Assembly (NCBI GenBank): GCA_037783415.1
Contig: JAZGTN010000178.1
Location: forward strand, 1-64,000
Direction: 5' to 3'
DNA: 64,000 nucleotides
Origin: Leptasterias polaris
Taxonomy: Eukaryota; Echinodermata; Asteroidea; Forcipulatida; Asteriidae
Below are positions 59,201 through 64,000 of the stretch, piece by piece. Position 1 is the stretch's first letter, and every line of letters begins with the position of its first letter. Under the pieces are notes generated by a model that worked only from the letters and a program-made list of their open reading frames with translations, did no database searches and was not told the DNA's origin. A program made the position numbers and the translations under genes.

Positions 59201-61206
59201 GTTGCCTTTGATCTGGTACTGTGGGCTATGAAAAGCGTTTGTTATGAATTGAAAATAGCTGGAAAGATGCTTTGAAATTAAAAAACAATGATCCCCACAA
59301 ATATGCCTCTAAAATGCGATGTTTTCCCTTTACTTCGTGAACTAACACGGTCCACCTTTTTGTGGAGTCAAAACTTTGGTTCTACGAAATCGTTCACCAT
59401 GTTAGTTCATGAAGTAAAGGGAGGAATTAAAAACCACGCAACTTAGAGGCATATTTATTTGGCCTATTATATTCTAGTTCATCTTTCCGACCAAATTCAT
59501 TTTAATTCTTGTATTGTGGCTGCTGCGTATCGGACCGGGGAATAAATGTTCACGCTGTTGTACAGTTGATGAGATAGAAGGTATTGAAACGTAAATGATA
59601 TAGACTACCATACAGTAATTTGGAGCTGATGTTTTGCACTATGTTAGTTCATTTGCTGGTTTCTAAAAGAGTCAACACATTGTCGTGGGAATGTTTGGAG
59701 ATATCCTATTAGCTTGCAGTGATGTAGTCCTGACATGTATGTGGAAAATCTGAAAAGGGGACAAATGCTATTCAATATGTTTTAATGCAATGAGATAATA
59801 GGTAAGGAGAAATGGGGAAAAATATACAGGCAGAGGTATAGAGGCACATATATAAGGGTGAATGTATATAACTCAGCGTATAGGTAGAAGTCGAGGTTAA
59901 TGTAGAAGTGGAAGGGGAGATAGAGGTCAAGGTAGAGAAAGAGGTAGAGGTACAGGTAAACGAGTAGGTTAAGCAACCCAACGTAAAGGTAAATGTAGGG
60001 TTAGGGGTTTATGAGGTAAATGTAAAGCTAGGTGTATATACAAAAGTGTAGAGGTAGATTTAAAGGTAAAGGTATATATATATATATATATAACTTTAGA
60101 GGTGGAGGTATAGGTAGATGCATTGAGGTAGAGGTAGAGGTATAGGTAGAAGTTGATGTAGAGCAAGGTATAATAGAGGTGAAGGTATAGAGGTAGAGGT
60201 AGGGTAGAGATAGAGTTTGAGGTAGCAACAGAGGTAGAGGTAGAGGTAGAGGTAGAGCTATGTAAAGCAAGAGGTAGATGCAGAAGTAGAGGTAGAGGTA
60301 GAGGTAGAGATAGAAGTAGAGCTATGTAGCAAGAGGTAGATGTAGAGGTAGAGCTATGTAAAGCAAGCTGATTGTCAGAAGCTGAGGTACAAGTAGAAGT
60401 ATTAGTATAGTAAAGGTTGTGCTATGTAGGGGTAGAACTAAAGTTAGAGCTAGAGGTAGATGTATTGAGGTAGAGGTAGAGTTGAAGTAGAGCAAGGTAG
60501 GGGTAGAGGTAGAGGTGAAGGCTTAGAGGTAGGTAGTATAGAGGTTGGGGTAGAGGTAGAGGTAAAGGCAGAGGTAGAAGTTATATTAAGAGGAAGAAAG
60601 TTAAAGGTATAGTTATTAGTAGAAGTATTTGTAAAAATACAGGTAAATGTAGGTATAGGTAAAGGTTTAGGTAGAGCGAGGGTAGATCCAGAGATAGGTA
60701 GAGCAAGGGGTAGAGGTAGAGCTATGTAGAGCAAAAGGTAGATCTGGAGATATGTAGAGCAAGATGTAGAGGTAGAAGTAGAAGTAGAGTTAGAAGTAGC
60801 GGTAGAAGTAGATGTAAACCATTATACGTATACAAGCACCGCATTTTAATGTTCTTTTATCACCGCGACATCCTTAACAAAGAAAAACACCCTTCTATCG
60901 CTACGAACAACCCATACTCCTATAGCGATGGATACCACTTCTATCGCGACGGTCACACTTCTATTGCGACAGATACCACATTTTTTCAAGTGGCCTGAAT
61001 AGAACACAGTTGGCCCCTATGTTTCTTAAAGTTACTTTAATATTTGTATTTAGTTACACATTTTGGGTCACTCCACGCCTTTTACACGTGTGTAATGTTA
61101 CCAGTAAAGGTTGTTCACACTCACCTGCTAGTGTTAAGTTGAAAGTAAGCAGAAACGCAAAAAGCCTCATCGCCTGTTGACACGTAGTATGGTGTAAGCG
61201 ACTCAT
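30653..61206 (-). CDS. Gene 2: YWTD propeller, EGF, five Sushi/CCP domains and transmembrane helix
   Basis: Exons, high to low: 61206-61125, 52710-52471, 51701-51542, 50855-50728, 42188-41925, 41695-41588, 40911-40723, 40617-40429, 34139-33951, 33843-33634, 32168-31977, 31109-31022, and a weak candidate last exon 30731-30653. All junction phases agree; the sum is 2118 nt (705 residues). Predicted order: signal peptide (1-27), six YWTD-type blades (about 28-291), EGF with six Cys (292-327), five CCP domains with four Cys and one Trp each (328-650), transmembrane helix (about 653-679), short tail. YWTD-EGF modules belong to LDL-receptor-family proteins; CCPs mediate complement-type binding. The combination suggests a type I cell-surface receptor or adhesion protein (inference). 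Introns hold a BEL/Pao element, a piggyBac copy and many MITEs. The tail exon and the use of exon 1 are least certain. Confidence 0.75.
31022..31109 (-). CDS. Gene 2 exon 12: transmembrane helix
   Basis: Acceptor gcttcttag, donor AAAAG/gtacgt. Phase 1 in matches exon 11. It encodes [17 protein letters not shown], then a run of I, L and V residues, ending in the basic stop-transfer HVK(R/S). This is a clear single-pass helix with a GGGVG segment. Phase 2 out requires a further cytoplasmic exon. Confidence 0.85.
31977..32168 (-). CDS. Gene 2 exon 11: Sushi/CCP domain 5
   Basis: 192 nt, one codon longer than its siblings at the 3' end (CIARGG). Phase 1-1, acceptor ccatgacag, donor gtattg. The four Cys and the Trp are conserved; YRVSG reads HRVSG. 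It precedes the transmembrane exon. Confidence 0.9.
32208..33235. mobile_element. Element with gaaaggctctgctaggttcg-type inverted ends
   Basis: The minus strand near 32212-32245 (cttcgagaaaggctctgcta, then ggttcgaaacgtc) and the plus strand near 33197-33230 (tttagagaaaaactctggta, then gggtcgaaattta) are inverted relatives. They bound about 1 kb in intron 10 of gene 2. The motif resembles Penelope-like element termini. No RT frame is present. Confidence 0.45.
33634..33843 (-). CDS. Gene 2 exon 10: Sushi/CCP domain 4 with altered donor
   Basis: A CCP domain with all four Cys and the Trp. At the ancestral donor (next to 33655) the sequence reads aaattg where siblings have gtaatg or gtattg, so that site is lost. 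Reading on in frame adds EIGLKRK residues to AAAAG/gtacag at 33634, a usable donor in the same phase. I chose that end. Skipping of this exon is an equally testable alternative. Confidence 0.75.
33951..34139 (-). CDS. Gene 2 exon 9: Sushi/CCP domain 3
   Basis: 189 nt, phase 1-1, donor gtaatg. CCP residues are all present ([30 protein letters not shown]). It is 6.3 kb from exon 8 but only 296 bp from exon 10, so the long gap comes from insertion, not from an old intron. Confidence 0.9.
34560..35880. repeat. Tandemly rearranged repeat block with poly-C tracts
   Basis: Five to six diverged units share a poly-C run (about 10 to 43 C), then cgcctcaatgttggaaa or aacccgctcataggattcca, then aaacagaaggttttaat and aatgacaaagaaggaactca. 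The longest C tract is near 35232-35273. It lies in intron 8 of gene 2. Confidence 0.75.
35866..38243. mobile_element. Inverted-repeat element, arms about 200 bp, satellite-rich interior
   Basis: 35866-36065 and 38035-38243 are diverged inverted copies of each other: C tract, caatgttga, agacttg.tgacaagtcgtt, then gtgaaacccgc.ggcggtt. The interior holds a 36415-36560 patch of agtcgcccctagcaaagtc words and a duplication of about 130 bp at 36684-36945. No coding region is recognised. Confidence 0.6.
36684..36945. repeat. Tandem duplication, unit about 130 bp
   Basis: Two copies carry gaacgaaagcatatttcgga, then caactaattcaaagtcgtat, then gaaatctcctttcggtgga in the same order, with a diverged partial third copy to about 37060. 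Confidence 0.85.
38427..40083 (-). pseudogene. piggyBac transposase (DDE_Tnp_1_7), frameshifted and C-terminally cut
   Basis: From the Met at 40083 an acidic, Ser-rich N-terminus leads into [15 protein letters not shown] and the ETNRYAEQ motif. A single-base frameshift near 39712 moves the rest to the frame 39728-38427 (433 residues). Catalytic Asp candidates are in [19 protein letters not shown] and [13 protein letters not shown], matching the DDD arrangement of the family. The C-terminal Cys-rich finger is cut after CVVCSS. Apart from these two defects the frame is long and clean, so the copy is fairly young. No activity is expected from this copy. Confidence 0.85.
38427..40348 (-). mobile_element. 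piggyBac transposon, 3'-truncated copy
   Basis: The minus-strand left terminus begins ccctttcagcactgccgagc at 40348, with subterminal palindromic gagccgatatggctc words, followed inward by the transposase. The adjoining outer tetramer is atag/ctat rather than an intact TTAA. The other terminus was not found: the homology stops just after the RDCVVC motif near 38455. It sits in intron 8 of gene 2, between CCP exons 2 and 3. Confidence 0.75.
40429..40617 (-). CDS. Gene 2 exon 8: Sushi/CCP domain 2
   Basis: 189 nt, phase 1-1, acceptor tgtttggcag, donor gtattg. CCP signature as in exon 7, with small changes such as VVPEKD for IVPDKD and YRLSG for YRVSG. It starts 294 bp after exon 7, which defines the tandem unit length. 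Intron 8 beyond it is swollen by repeats and a piggyBac element. Confidence 0.92.
40723..40911 (-). CDS. Gene 2 exon 7: Sushi/CCP domain 1
   Basis: A 189-nt, phase 1-1 exon (acceptor tgtttaccag, donor gtaatg). It encodes four Cys ([25 protein letters not shown]) and the invariant Trp (LTWSG) of a CCP module. It is almost identical to the next four exons, intron flanks included. Confidence 0.92.
41171..41245 (+). mobile_element. tRNA-like SINE head (Asp-GTC-like)
   Basis: It contains an A-box region (gctcagttggtagagcg), a stem-loop ccgg/ccgg enclosing a loop with gtc at the anticodon position, and a B box (ggttcaaatcc). The acceptor stem does not pair, so it is not a functional tRNA gene. The matching peptide VAQLVERR...[10 protein letters not shown] is a familiar false protein arising from such repeats. 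Confidence 0.6.
41335..41460 (-). mobile_element. tRNA-derived SINE fragment
   Basis: The minus strand reads cgtggccgagctgccaagaa, then gtgggttcgagtccc: A-box-like and B-box sequences of a Leu/Ser-type tRNA head. It is related to the SINE at 52255-52400. Confidence 0.55.
41588..41695 (-). CDS. Gene 2 exon 6: EGF domain
   Basis: A 108-nt, phase 1-1 exon with six Cys in EGF spacing: [13 protein letters not shown], a GYRCEC pair and the final C before SH. The donor is gtgagt and the acceptor gtgataatcag. In YWTD proteins an EGF domain packs against the bottom of the propeller. Confidence 0.9.
41925..42188 (-). CDS. Gene 2 exon 5: propeller blades 5-6
   Basis: The acceptor ttttgccacag precedes AAAACCTC. 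The frame holds [18 protein letters not shown] and then [16 protein letters not shown], the fifth and sixth blades. The donor is TTAG/gtttgt, phase 1. The 264-nt length fits the phases. Six blades followed by EGF matches the standard YWTD-EGF module. Confidence 0.86.
42766..43763 (+). repeat. BEL/Pao 5' LTR
   Basis: 998 bp, TG...CA, with an AATAAA at 43699-43704 (probable R/U5 polyadenylation signal). It carries one more T than the 3' LTR. The leader between LTR end and ORF start is 192 nt. I could not assign a primer-binding tRNA. Confidence 0.95.
43956..49142 (+). CDS. BEL/Pao gag-pol polyprotein (1728 residues)
   Basis: One uninterrupted frame from the first ATG after the leader. Domains in order: coiled gag N-terminus; DUF1759-type gag core (about 135-270); two Zn knuckles ([13 protein letters not shown] and [14 protein letters not shown], about 355-405); retroviral-type aspartic protease with DSGSS (D466); reverse transcriptase with VFDCAS, the QADIEAMY motif and YVDD (866-869); A17-family/RNase H region; HHCC integrase zinc domain; integrase core with D1435 (GIDVFG), D1497 (SDNGTN) and E1547 (GVWERM); and a C-terminal DUF5641-type domain. 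All catalytic residues are present and there is no stop or frameshift, so it is potentially a functional copy. This domain order is diagnostic of BEL/Pao, the group classed as Belpaoviridae. No env-like frame follows. Confidence 0.97.
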   Translation: MSQLKTARTSAKRAVTKVINIIRQCIAEDDLVDINDRVSRLKELFKQFTLTHNEFHETLIVEKEVDESDAYFYDKQQDYISTLKLVKYSKSVEVKDVDENPPAPNADKMSDDLSRTELLRLLNLPKVELEVFHGNPLHYHQFIRAFDVNVDKKCEDCDLKLSRLMQYTAGPAKEAIRGCQLTGGQTGYSQARSILDSRFGNSYLVTERLTCELKFGKQVKLPQEIQQLADEMQNALLVFSQLDTIREVNPQAVILQMIGRFPNYIQLRWRRLALKSKKTNDSYPAFEELVKFAGLIASEVNDPVYGTVFSKRADRFKGEQKTSASFSMSLSESNSGTGKQASNTQFVQHKSYAKPEPPCVLCGQLHRLWHCEQFKRITPRQRLNIVISHKLCHNCLLASHSTDNCGKRSVCGVRGCGQKHTMYIHCNDDASDVKVSNASFFADRVTYMPIVRVTVNKRCKAFTLLDSGSSNSFCSRALIRKLGITGKPHEFQLKTLNRSGNQNSEIVDLTVSSELGETLELSRVYVVDEIPVKGAPIDIASNAHLDIDAMPAYECDNVIVDLLIGQDNAEALVPLEVRRGSPGQPFAVRTLFGWCVNGQSPMKVPSRKIVCNFISTSAIDDDVSRLWTIENEGIEHLSWSHDDKSVIALWDREHRKIDGHYELPIPWKNRSEPLPNNFIVAKSRLDALLKRLVKDDQYVRYNAEIVNLHDKGYAEEVPACELYTVERIWYLPHHAVVSDKKPDKLRVVFDCASRFKGKSLNERCLQGPDMINKLLPVLLRFRQHDIAIQADIEAMYNQVGIPVRDRDALRFLWYDADGQIRYYRMTSHLFGGVWCASSSAYALQQTVTDSPRADPLVKCIVEKSFYVDDLLSSVASRSHAETIIRETPKTLSSGGFNLTKFVVNDDELLSGVAEECRAKEVRELGSESESRALGIKWKLSSDEFFFEVERDMSGLVTKRRMLSIVSSIFDPLGLISPVVLTGKLLFQEATARKLSWDERAPPDLERDWKVWVRSLCSVSQLRIPRCIKPCDFNDTVMELHHFSDASSQGYGCCSYVRCINKLGMIHVQLIMSKNKVAPLKMCTIPRLELQAAVLAVKVDTLLKRELDLEFIQSYFWTDSEIVLKYIRNDSRRFHVFVGNRVSHIREFSDPEQWFYIETKANPADLVTRGQTYPKLDDNKWLNGPDKLHEYKCDWGSSKINADNLLDNDPEVRNTLSIFSCEAIADGGPTIKSNHNSISGDPLCKIMNHYSTWYRVKRALAWWLRFVESFKGSKMSGRLSVQELRKAEMILIRKSQSITFISELERLGKGKSVKSSSSLRTLSAFVDDRGLLRVGGRLKECNINNKHPYVIHGSHIIAEAIVKDVHNMAHVGVEWVLSIVRKDFWVIKARPLIKRVLRACVTCKRLYAKPCVQLMADLPKERVEANKPFFSYVGIDVFGPFYVKFGRSEVKRYGCLFTCLCIRAVHVEKINSLDTQSFLNGFRRFMARRGRPEDVFSDNGTNFVGGEAELRNSIKELSQKFIDAYAVKENMVWNFNPPTASHMGGVWERMIGMIKRIMVAILPRTVRLTDEILETVFCEAECIVNGRPLTKISDDPGDHSPLTPNHLLLLREGPTIPPGKFDHGDSFRRRWRHVQHLANQFWRKWLRLYLPELQRRSKWSKVAKNLTVGDLILILDEITPRNLWPLARIVAVNSSRDGLIRSVRVKTKTTELVRPITKIVLLESANSSC
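49423..50419 (+). repeat. BEL/Pao 3' LTR
   Basis: 997 bp, otherwise matching the 5' LTR by eye, with AATAAA at 50355-50360. The 64-residue ORF seen in both LTRs is a by-product of the identical sequence. Confidence 0.95.
50440..50625. repeat. (GTTT)n microsatellite
   Basis: An interrupted gttt array just right of the BEL/Pao insertion. It yields false FVCLFVC proteins. Confidence 0.9.
50728..50855 (-). CDS. Gene 2 exon 4: propeller blade 4
   Basis: The acceptor tttgtctccag (phase 2) and donor GAAA/gtaaga (phase 1) bound 128 nt. It encodes [20 protein letters not shown] and the closing GWPTGIFID, textbook LDLR-B sequence. The BEL/Pao element lies in the following intron. Confidence 0.88.
51173..51349. 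mobile_element. Hairpin MITE, copy 1
   Basis: The arms ttaaaagtagaatatataat...cacaaatatgcctcgaaatt and their complement flank a short centre containing ccattttgtggagtca. A relative lies at 59288-59476. Confidence 0.75.
51542..51701 (-). CDS. Gene 2 exon 3: propeller blade 3
   Basis: The acceptor tttctccattag opens in phase 1 and the donor gtagga closes in phase 2. It encodes [14 protein letters not shown], then [21 protein letters not shown], a standard LDLR class B repeat. The following blade continues across the splice. Confidence 0.85.
52255..52400 (-). mobile_element. tRNA-derived SINE
   Basis: The minus strand has the A box tggccgagcggtg, B box gggttcgaaac, then a tail with cttgagcaagccactcaacc and gtgttgcattctgctc, words I recall from SINE2-type repeats of marine deuterostomes. 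It is inserted just downstream of gene 2 exon 2 (in intron 2). Confidence 0.65.
52471..52710 (-). CDS. Gene 2 exon 2: propeller blades 1-2
   Basis: The acceptor tttgtgtgcag and donor GAG/gtgaga frame 240 nt, phase 1 both sides. It encodes a degenerate first blade (IYAG in place of YWTD) and a canonical second one (VYWTD, followed by [10 protein letters not shown]). Part of this exon and its upstream intron is duplicated at 53856-54120. Confidence 0.85.
52915..53740. mobile_element. Repeat unit carrying THAP copy 2
   Basis: It is bounded by gcgctgttcgtgacgtcaat and a gattgacgtcac word near 53691, which are inverted relatives. The interior shares the THAP relic with 17700-19090. It separates gene 2 exon 2 from its broken duplicate. 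Confidence 0.5.
53315..53569 (-). pseudogene. THAP-domain relic, copy 2
   Basis: [10 protein letters not shown], then LTRAKWSGP and ALCSEH, parallel copy 1 ([24 protein letters not shown]). The first zinc-ligand Cys and the conserved Trp are replaced. The frame stops at 53315 without an AVPTIF box, so it is not a functional zinc finger. Confidence 0.7.
53856..54120 (-). pseudogene. Broken duplicate of gene 2 exon 2
   Basis: It matches 52509-52769 almost base for base, covering most of exon 2, the acceptor and part of the upstream intron. The last 38 nt of the exon and its donor are missing, and the frame hits a stop soon after RAHLK. Acceptor cag is changed to gag. It cannot splice as a normal internal exon. 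It could at most act as an alternative terminal exon giving a truncated secreted product. Confidence 0.8.
54231..54568 (-). mobile_element. MITE with internal hairpin, copy 3
   Basis: Both termini are visible here: aaggtgctataaacgttta at the left and aacgtttacacacccttta at the right are inverted. The centre carries the near-perfect hairpin gagaagcgttacgaccgtaa...cttctc. Copies 1 and 2 are at 7768 and 26720. The 54569-55067 stretch beyond it has a GTCGAAACAT-type motif on the minus strand (about 54588-54625) and no gene. Confidence 0.7.
55068..56884. mobile_element. Non-autonomous DNA element, complete copy C
   Basis: 1817 bp with 16-bp termini caggggcggatccagg (left) and the complement of caggtgcggatacagg (right). 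It is flanked by atacc at 55063-55067 and 56885-56889, taken as a 5-bp target duplication. It shares internal inverted repeats with copies A and B at the start of the window. It contains a nested MITE at 56509-56664. Confidence 0.8.
56509..56664. mobile_element. MITE nested in copy C
   Basis: Exact 16-bp inverted termini (accgatccattaagcc, ggcttaatggatcggt). Further inside, ttgaccaatcacaaccgcga pairs with tcgcggctgtgattggtcaa. It is absent from the matching spot in copy A (near 2495). Confidence 0.75.
57466..58065 (+). repeat. 20-bp minisatellite, left arm main block (about 30 units)
   Basis: Regular units of gttgtgagttg[g/t]ccgtcgga with a few one-base insertions or substitutions. Because 20 is not a multiple of 3 and the unit lacks stops on the minus strand, all three frames stay open and give Thr/Asn/Gln-rich false proteins. 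Confidence 0.95.
58800..59060 (-). repeat. 20-bp minisatellite, right arm (about 13 units)
   Basis: The same unit inverted (aactcacaactccgacggac). Many units alternate ctccg/caccg, so the right arm shows its own higher-order homogenisation. Confidence 0.95.
59288..59476. mobile_element. Hairpin MITE, copy 2
   Basis: Arms atgatccccacaaatatgcct and aggcatatttatttggccta, with ctttacttcgtgaactaaca pairing to tgttagttcatgaagtaaag inside. Same family as 51173-51349 but more diverged. Confidence 0.65.
59780..60830 (+). repeat. Degenerate GGTAGA-type hexamer array
   Basis: About 1 kb dominated by ggtagaggtagag units with many substitutions and short inserts, plus a (ta)n run near 60080. The minus strand reads as YLYLYL/PLPLPL peptides, which are false. 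It lies in gene 2 intron 1. Confidence 0.9.
61125..61206 (-). CDS. Gene 2 exon 1: signal peptide
   Basis: The ATG at 61206 opens a frame with a hydrophobic core ([14 protein letters not shown]) and ends CTAGCAG followed by the donor gtgagt in phase 1. It splices in frame to the propeller exon (G|GT GAT). A Met 12 codons later (61170) is an alternative start giving a shorter n-region. The 8.4-kb intron to exon 2 makes the pairing an inference. Confidence 0.65.
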
Positions 61207-61259
61207 GATGCCCAAAGTAGTCTCGTCAAACAGCGGGAAAGAATCAGACACACTAAAAC

Positions 61260-64000
61260 AAACACGAACAAAATGTCATTCAGTTTGCTTAGCTGTGCAT
61301 CATAAAAAGTAAAATGTAGTTTGCGAGGAAATTATGATCACGAACAATCGAATATAGCCTATAGGCCTATATTATGTTATTATTTTGGAATATAGTTTGA
61401 ATTTAGTTTTATCTAACACAGTCGAACCCATTATTTGCAAGTAGGAACAAACTGTCCATAGACATTTCGAATGACCTTGTCTGAACAGAAGACAATTTTC
61501 TGAATCCTGCCAAAATTTTGGGTAGGCCTAAAGTGTTTGATTTCAACGTTAATTCTATTATCATCAACATCAGGATGGGCGAGGTTGCCACCTGGCTCCA
61601 AGCCAATAGACTAACTAATGTGTATACATGTATTGGTTAGAAAATCAAATGTTTTTTCACGCTGATAGTCAAGTTGAGATTAATGCAGCTCGTATTTATC
61701 AGATGTTGCATACGAAAATATCTTGGTATTCATGTTGACAGCAGATATACCTGAAAGGCTCATTATAATAGATACTGAAAACAAAGTTTCTAAAAGTATT
61801 GATGTCATTGGCAGGCTTATGTATAATATCCTATGTATATATTTTACGCAATTTGTATTGTTCATTAATTCCACGACATTTAACTTACAGCAACAGTGTC
61901 CGAGCTAATAACTTTAGCTCTAGAATTGACAATTATTATTAGTTATAGGTTGGGGGGGAACGTAATTTATCCAAGGCACAATTTAGAGATAACATTACAC
62001 CATTATTTCGCCAATATTATATTGCCAATATCAACAGCCTTTAACAAAATGTTATCATGTCCAAATTCTTTAATAATTTACTCCCTCTAACTCTGCATAA
62101 TCTTTTTTAGTTAAACACACATTGTTATTGTAAGTTGCTTTAGGTATTGTTTTGTTTATTCGTCTATTGTTAAGCTGTTGTTTTGTTTCGTTTTTGTATA
62201 GGCTGTTCCTTGACAAGCCCTGCTTTTTGGAGCGTGTCCCACATTTGTTTATAATAACTGTATTAATGTTGTTTTTTCCTTTTCTTTTTTCTAGATGATG
62301 ATATGTGGAAATAAATTATTCAAAGAAAAGAAAAATTCGTTGAGCTCTTTGGTGTTTGGTAGCTAAGCAAAAACATTAATACAGTAAGCAAGTAAAGGAG
62401 GTTGTGATTATTTTATAGATATTTTATGTAACTTGAAAAGTTTTCAAACGGGAATTACTTCTCCGCTGGATTTGTAAGAGGTATAAACTGAAAATAGCTT
62501 TCAGGTTGAAACTTATGAACTTAAAACATAATAATTGCGTTGCATAATGTTGACGAGTTAAATCAAAATGCCGTTAGTACATTTATTTAATGGAATAATA
62601 TTTCTCCAAAAAGACACACTGAAACAAGAAGGCCTAAATGTTTCATCTTGTCACCTCAATAAGATCAATGATTTGGTTTGGGTAAGTAAAACAATTACTT
62701 AATTTTCCCGACTTTTTAGTCACAATCTGTGTGTTGAACTGCAGTCTAAAAACTCACGGGTCACAATTGATCTGGATACCGGGTACCAGGGGGGCAGATC
62801 CGTTTATGCGTCAAGCTGACCCGGAACCGGTTAACATTTGAATTTTGACTCGAATTCTGCATCAGTTTTACAATTTACATACAGTGCGAGTCAAACAAAA
62901 AATATACACTTTAAAATTACCCATTGTTTTATTGTGTAGCAATATATATAAGATATTTTCATATGTACTTGCAAAGTCACTCTTCCTGCTTCTTGTGGAT
63001 TCAGTTTCACTTGATTGGTTTTGATGCTTGACTGCACTTGACTGCAATTAAGGGGGGCAGGTGAAATTTGGTATGCGCCAACTGGTCAGGGTTGGCAAAG
63101 AAAGAGACAATTAAAAAGAACACGATCATTGTTTTAGTTCTAGTCATGGATTACATAATCAATTCAGCTCTGTGGATCTTGCTTGCAAGGGTGTCAGTAG
63201 GCCTACTTGGTACTGTTGAAGCATGGTGCGTCCACAGATTAGCGTAGATTCTTGTACATAACGACCCAGGCAACACAGCTCTGCAAGGGCGCTACGGAGG
63301 TGCGGCAAGGGGAAATACCCTTAAAAGTTACCCACGTTAACACACTCCAGAGACTGGTTCACAGATTATACTTCGGAGGAAGCACGTGTACTAAATAGCT
63401 TCAGTATCCATCGCCAGCACTGTTATACAACGTTAAACTAAATATTACGGTAATGTTTGCCACTTAAATGTAAGCTTGCAGCCCCCACCTCTTGCCCCTC
63501 CCATATCAATGGGTCATGTGCGACCGCTGACTACATTTGTAAAGATCACTTTGCATTATGTACACAGCCACTGTTCTCAACGCATTATATTAATCACTCT
63601 TTGACAGTACCACATAATTTAAAATTTGGAAATATTGATCTTAACTTTATTCTCAAAGCCCCTCACCCCCTCCCCCCAACCTTCTTAATTGTTGTGACAC
63701 CTTGTGATGTTGAGGTTTTCGGCCAAACAAAATAGTTACTGTAAATAAACCAGATGTAATTCGTGTTTGTTCTTTGAACTAGCAGAGAGCTGTTCTGGTG
63801 ATTATTTTCCTTACAGTATGTTTTCAGTCATAATGCTCTTGTAATAAGTGGTCAAAGTACTTGATAGAAACTAAAAACGGACTATTTTTGCAAGAACTGC
63901 GAATAGTTACGAAAGGCAATGAAAAACAATGATTATTTTGACCGCATTGATGATTTCTTATACAGACACAAAGGTTTCATATGTTGTATCTCAAGCCAAT
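61260..64000. other. Upstream of gene 2, nothing recognised
   Basis: Presumed 5' flank of gene 2. AT-rich, with short ORFs only and no similarity I recognise. A promoter must lie near 61210-61400 if exon 1 is right, but no motif stands out. Confidence 0.4.

Noticed and set aside
59772..60734. YLYLYL/PLPLPL and TSTSTS ORFs on the minus strand
   Set aside because: Low-complexity translations of the GGTAGA-type array.

Overview
This is an AT-rich animal genomic window of intron-containing genes buried in mobile elements. An intronic BEL/Pao retrotransposon, tRNA-derived SINE pieces, many inverted-repeat MITEs, a foldback transposon of the sea urchin TU type, and secreted PAN, EGF, YWTD and Sushi modules together suggest a marine invertebrate deuterostome, probably an echinoderm. 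That assignment is inference; nothing here fixes the species.

Two host genes can be reconstructed, both on the minus strand, each with splice sites and phases that agree. Gene 1 (7350 down to 4711, three exons, 268 residues) encodes a signal peptide, a PAN/apple domain and a domain of the farnesoic acid O-methyltransferase-like (FA, Methyltransf_FA) family. Gene 2 (61206 down to about 30653) encodes a signal peptide, a six-bladed YWTD (LDLR class B) beta-propeller over four exons, an EGF domain, five nearly identical Sushi/CCP domains with one exon each, and a transmembrane helix. The short cytoplasmic tail exon is only a candidate. The Sushi exons arose by tandem duplication of a unit of about 295 bp, and one of them has lost its ancestral splice donor.

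Layout. 1-3620: two abutting copies of a DNA element. 3796-3957: hairpin MITE. 4711-7350: gene 1, with a TTAA-flanked MITE in intron 2. 7768-13323: MITEs, a minisatellite, a 62-bp perfect palindrome and a three-level nested element. 13880-17690: decayed LINE with its own insertions. 18458-20622: THAP-domain relic and a 5'-truncated LINE. 21-27 kb: repeats, including an element with an 8-bp target duplication. 29.6-31.1 kb: 3' end of gene 2, a duplication and a 50-bp palindrome. 31.9-42.2 kb: Sushi, EGF and propeller exons split by poly-C satellites, an inverted-repeat element and a frameshifted piggyBac transposase. 42766-50419: a very young complete BEL/Pao element, inserted antisense in intron 4. 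50.7-54.1 kb: propeller exons and a broken duplicate of exon 2. 54.2-60.8 kb: intron 1, holding a third copy of the first DNA element, the foldback transposon and a hexamer-like array. 61.1 kb: signal-peptide exon. 61.3-64 kb: nothing recognised.

The strongest items for follow-up are the foldback element (its inverted repeats are 20-bp minisatellites), the propeller-EGF-CCP receptor gene with its young CCP exon array, the near-zero-age BEL/Pao insertion, and the perfect palindromes.
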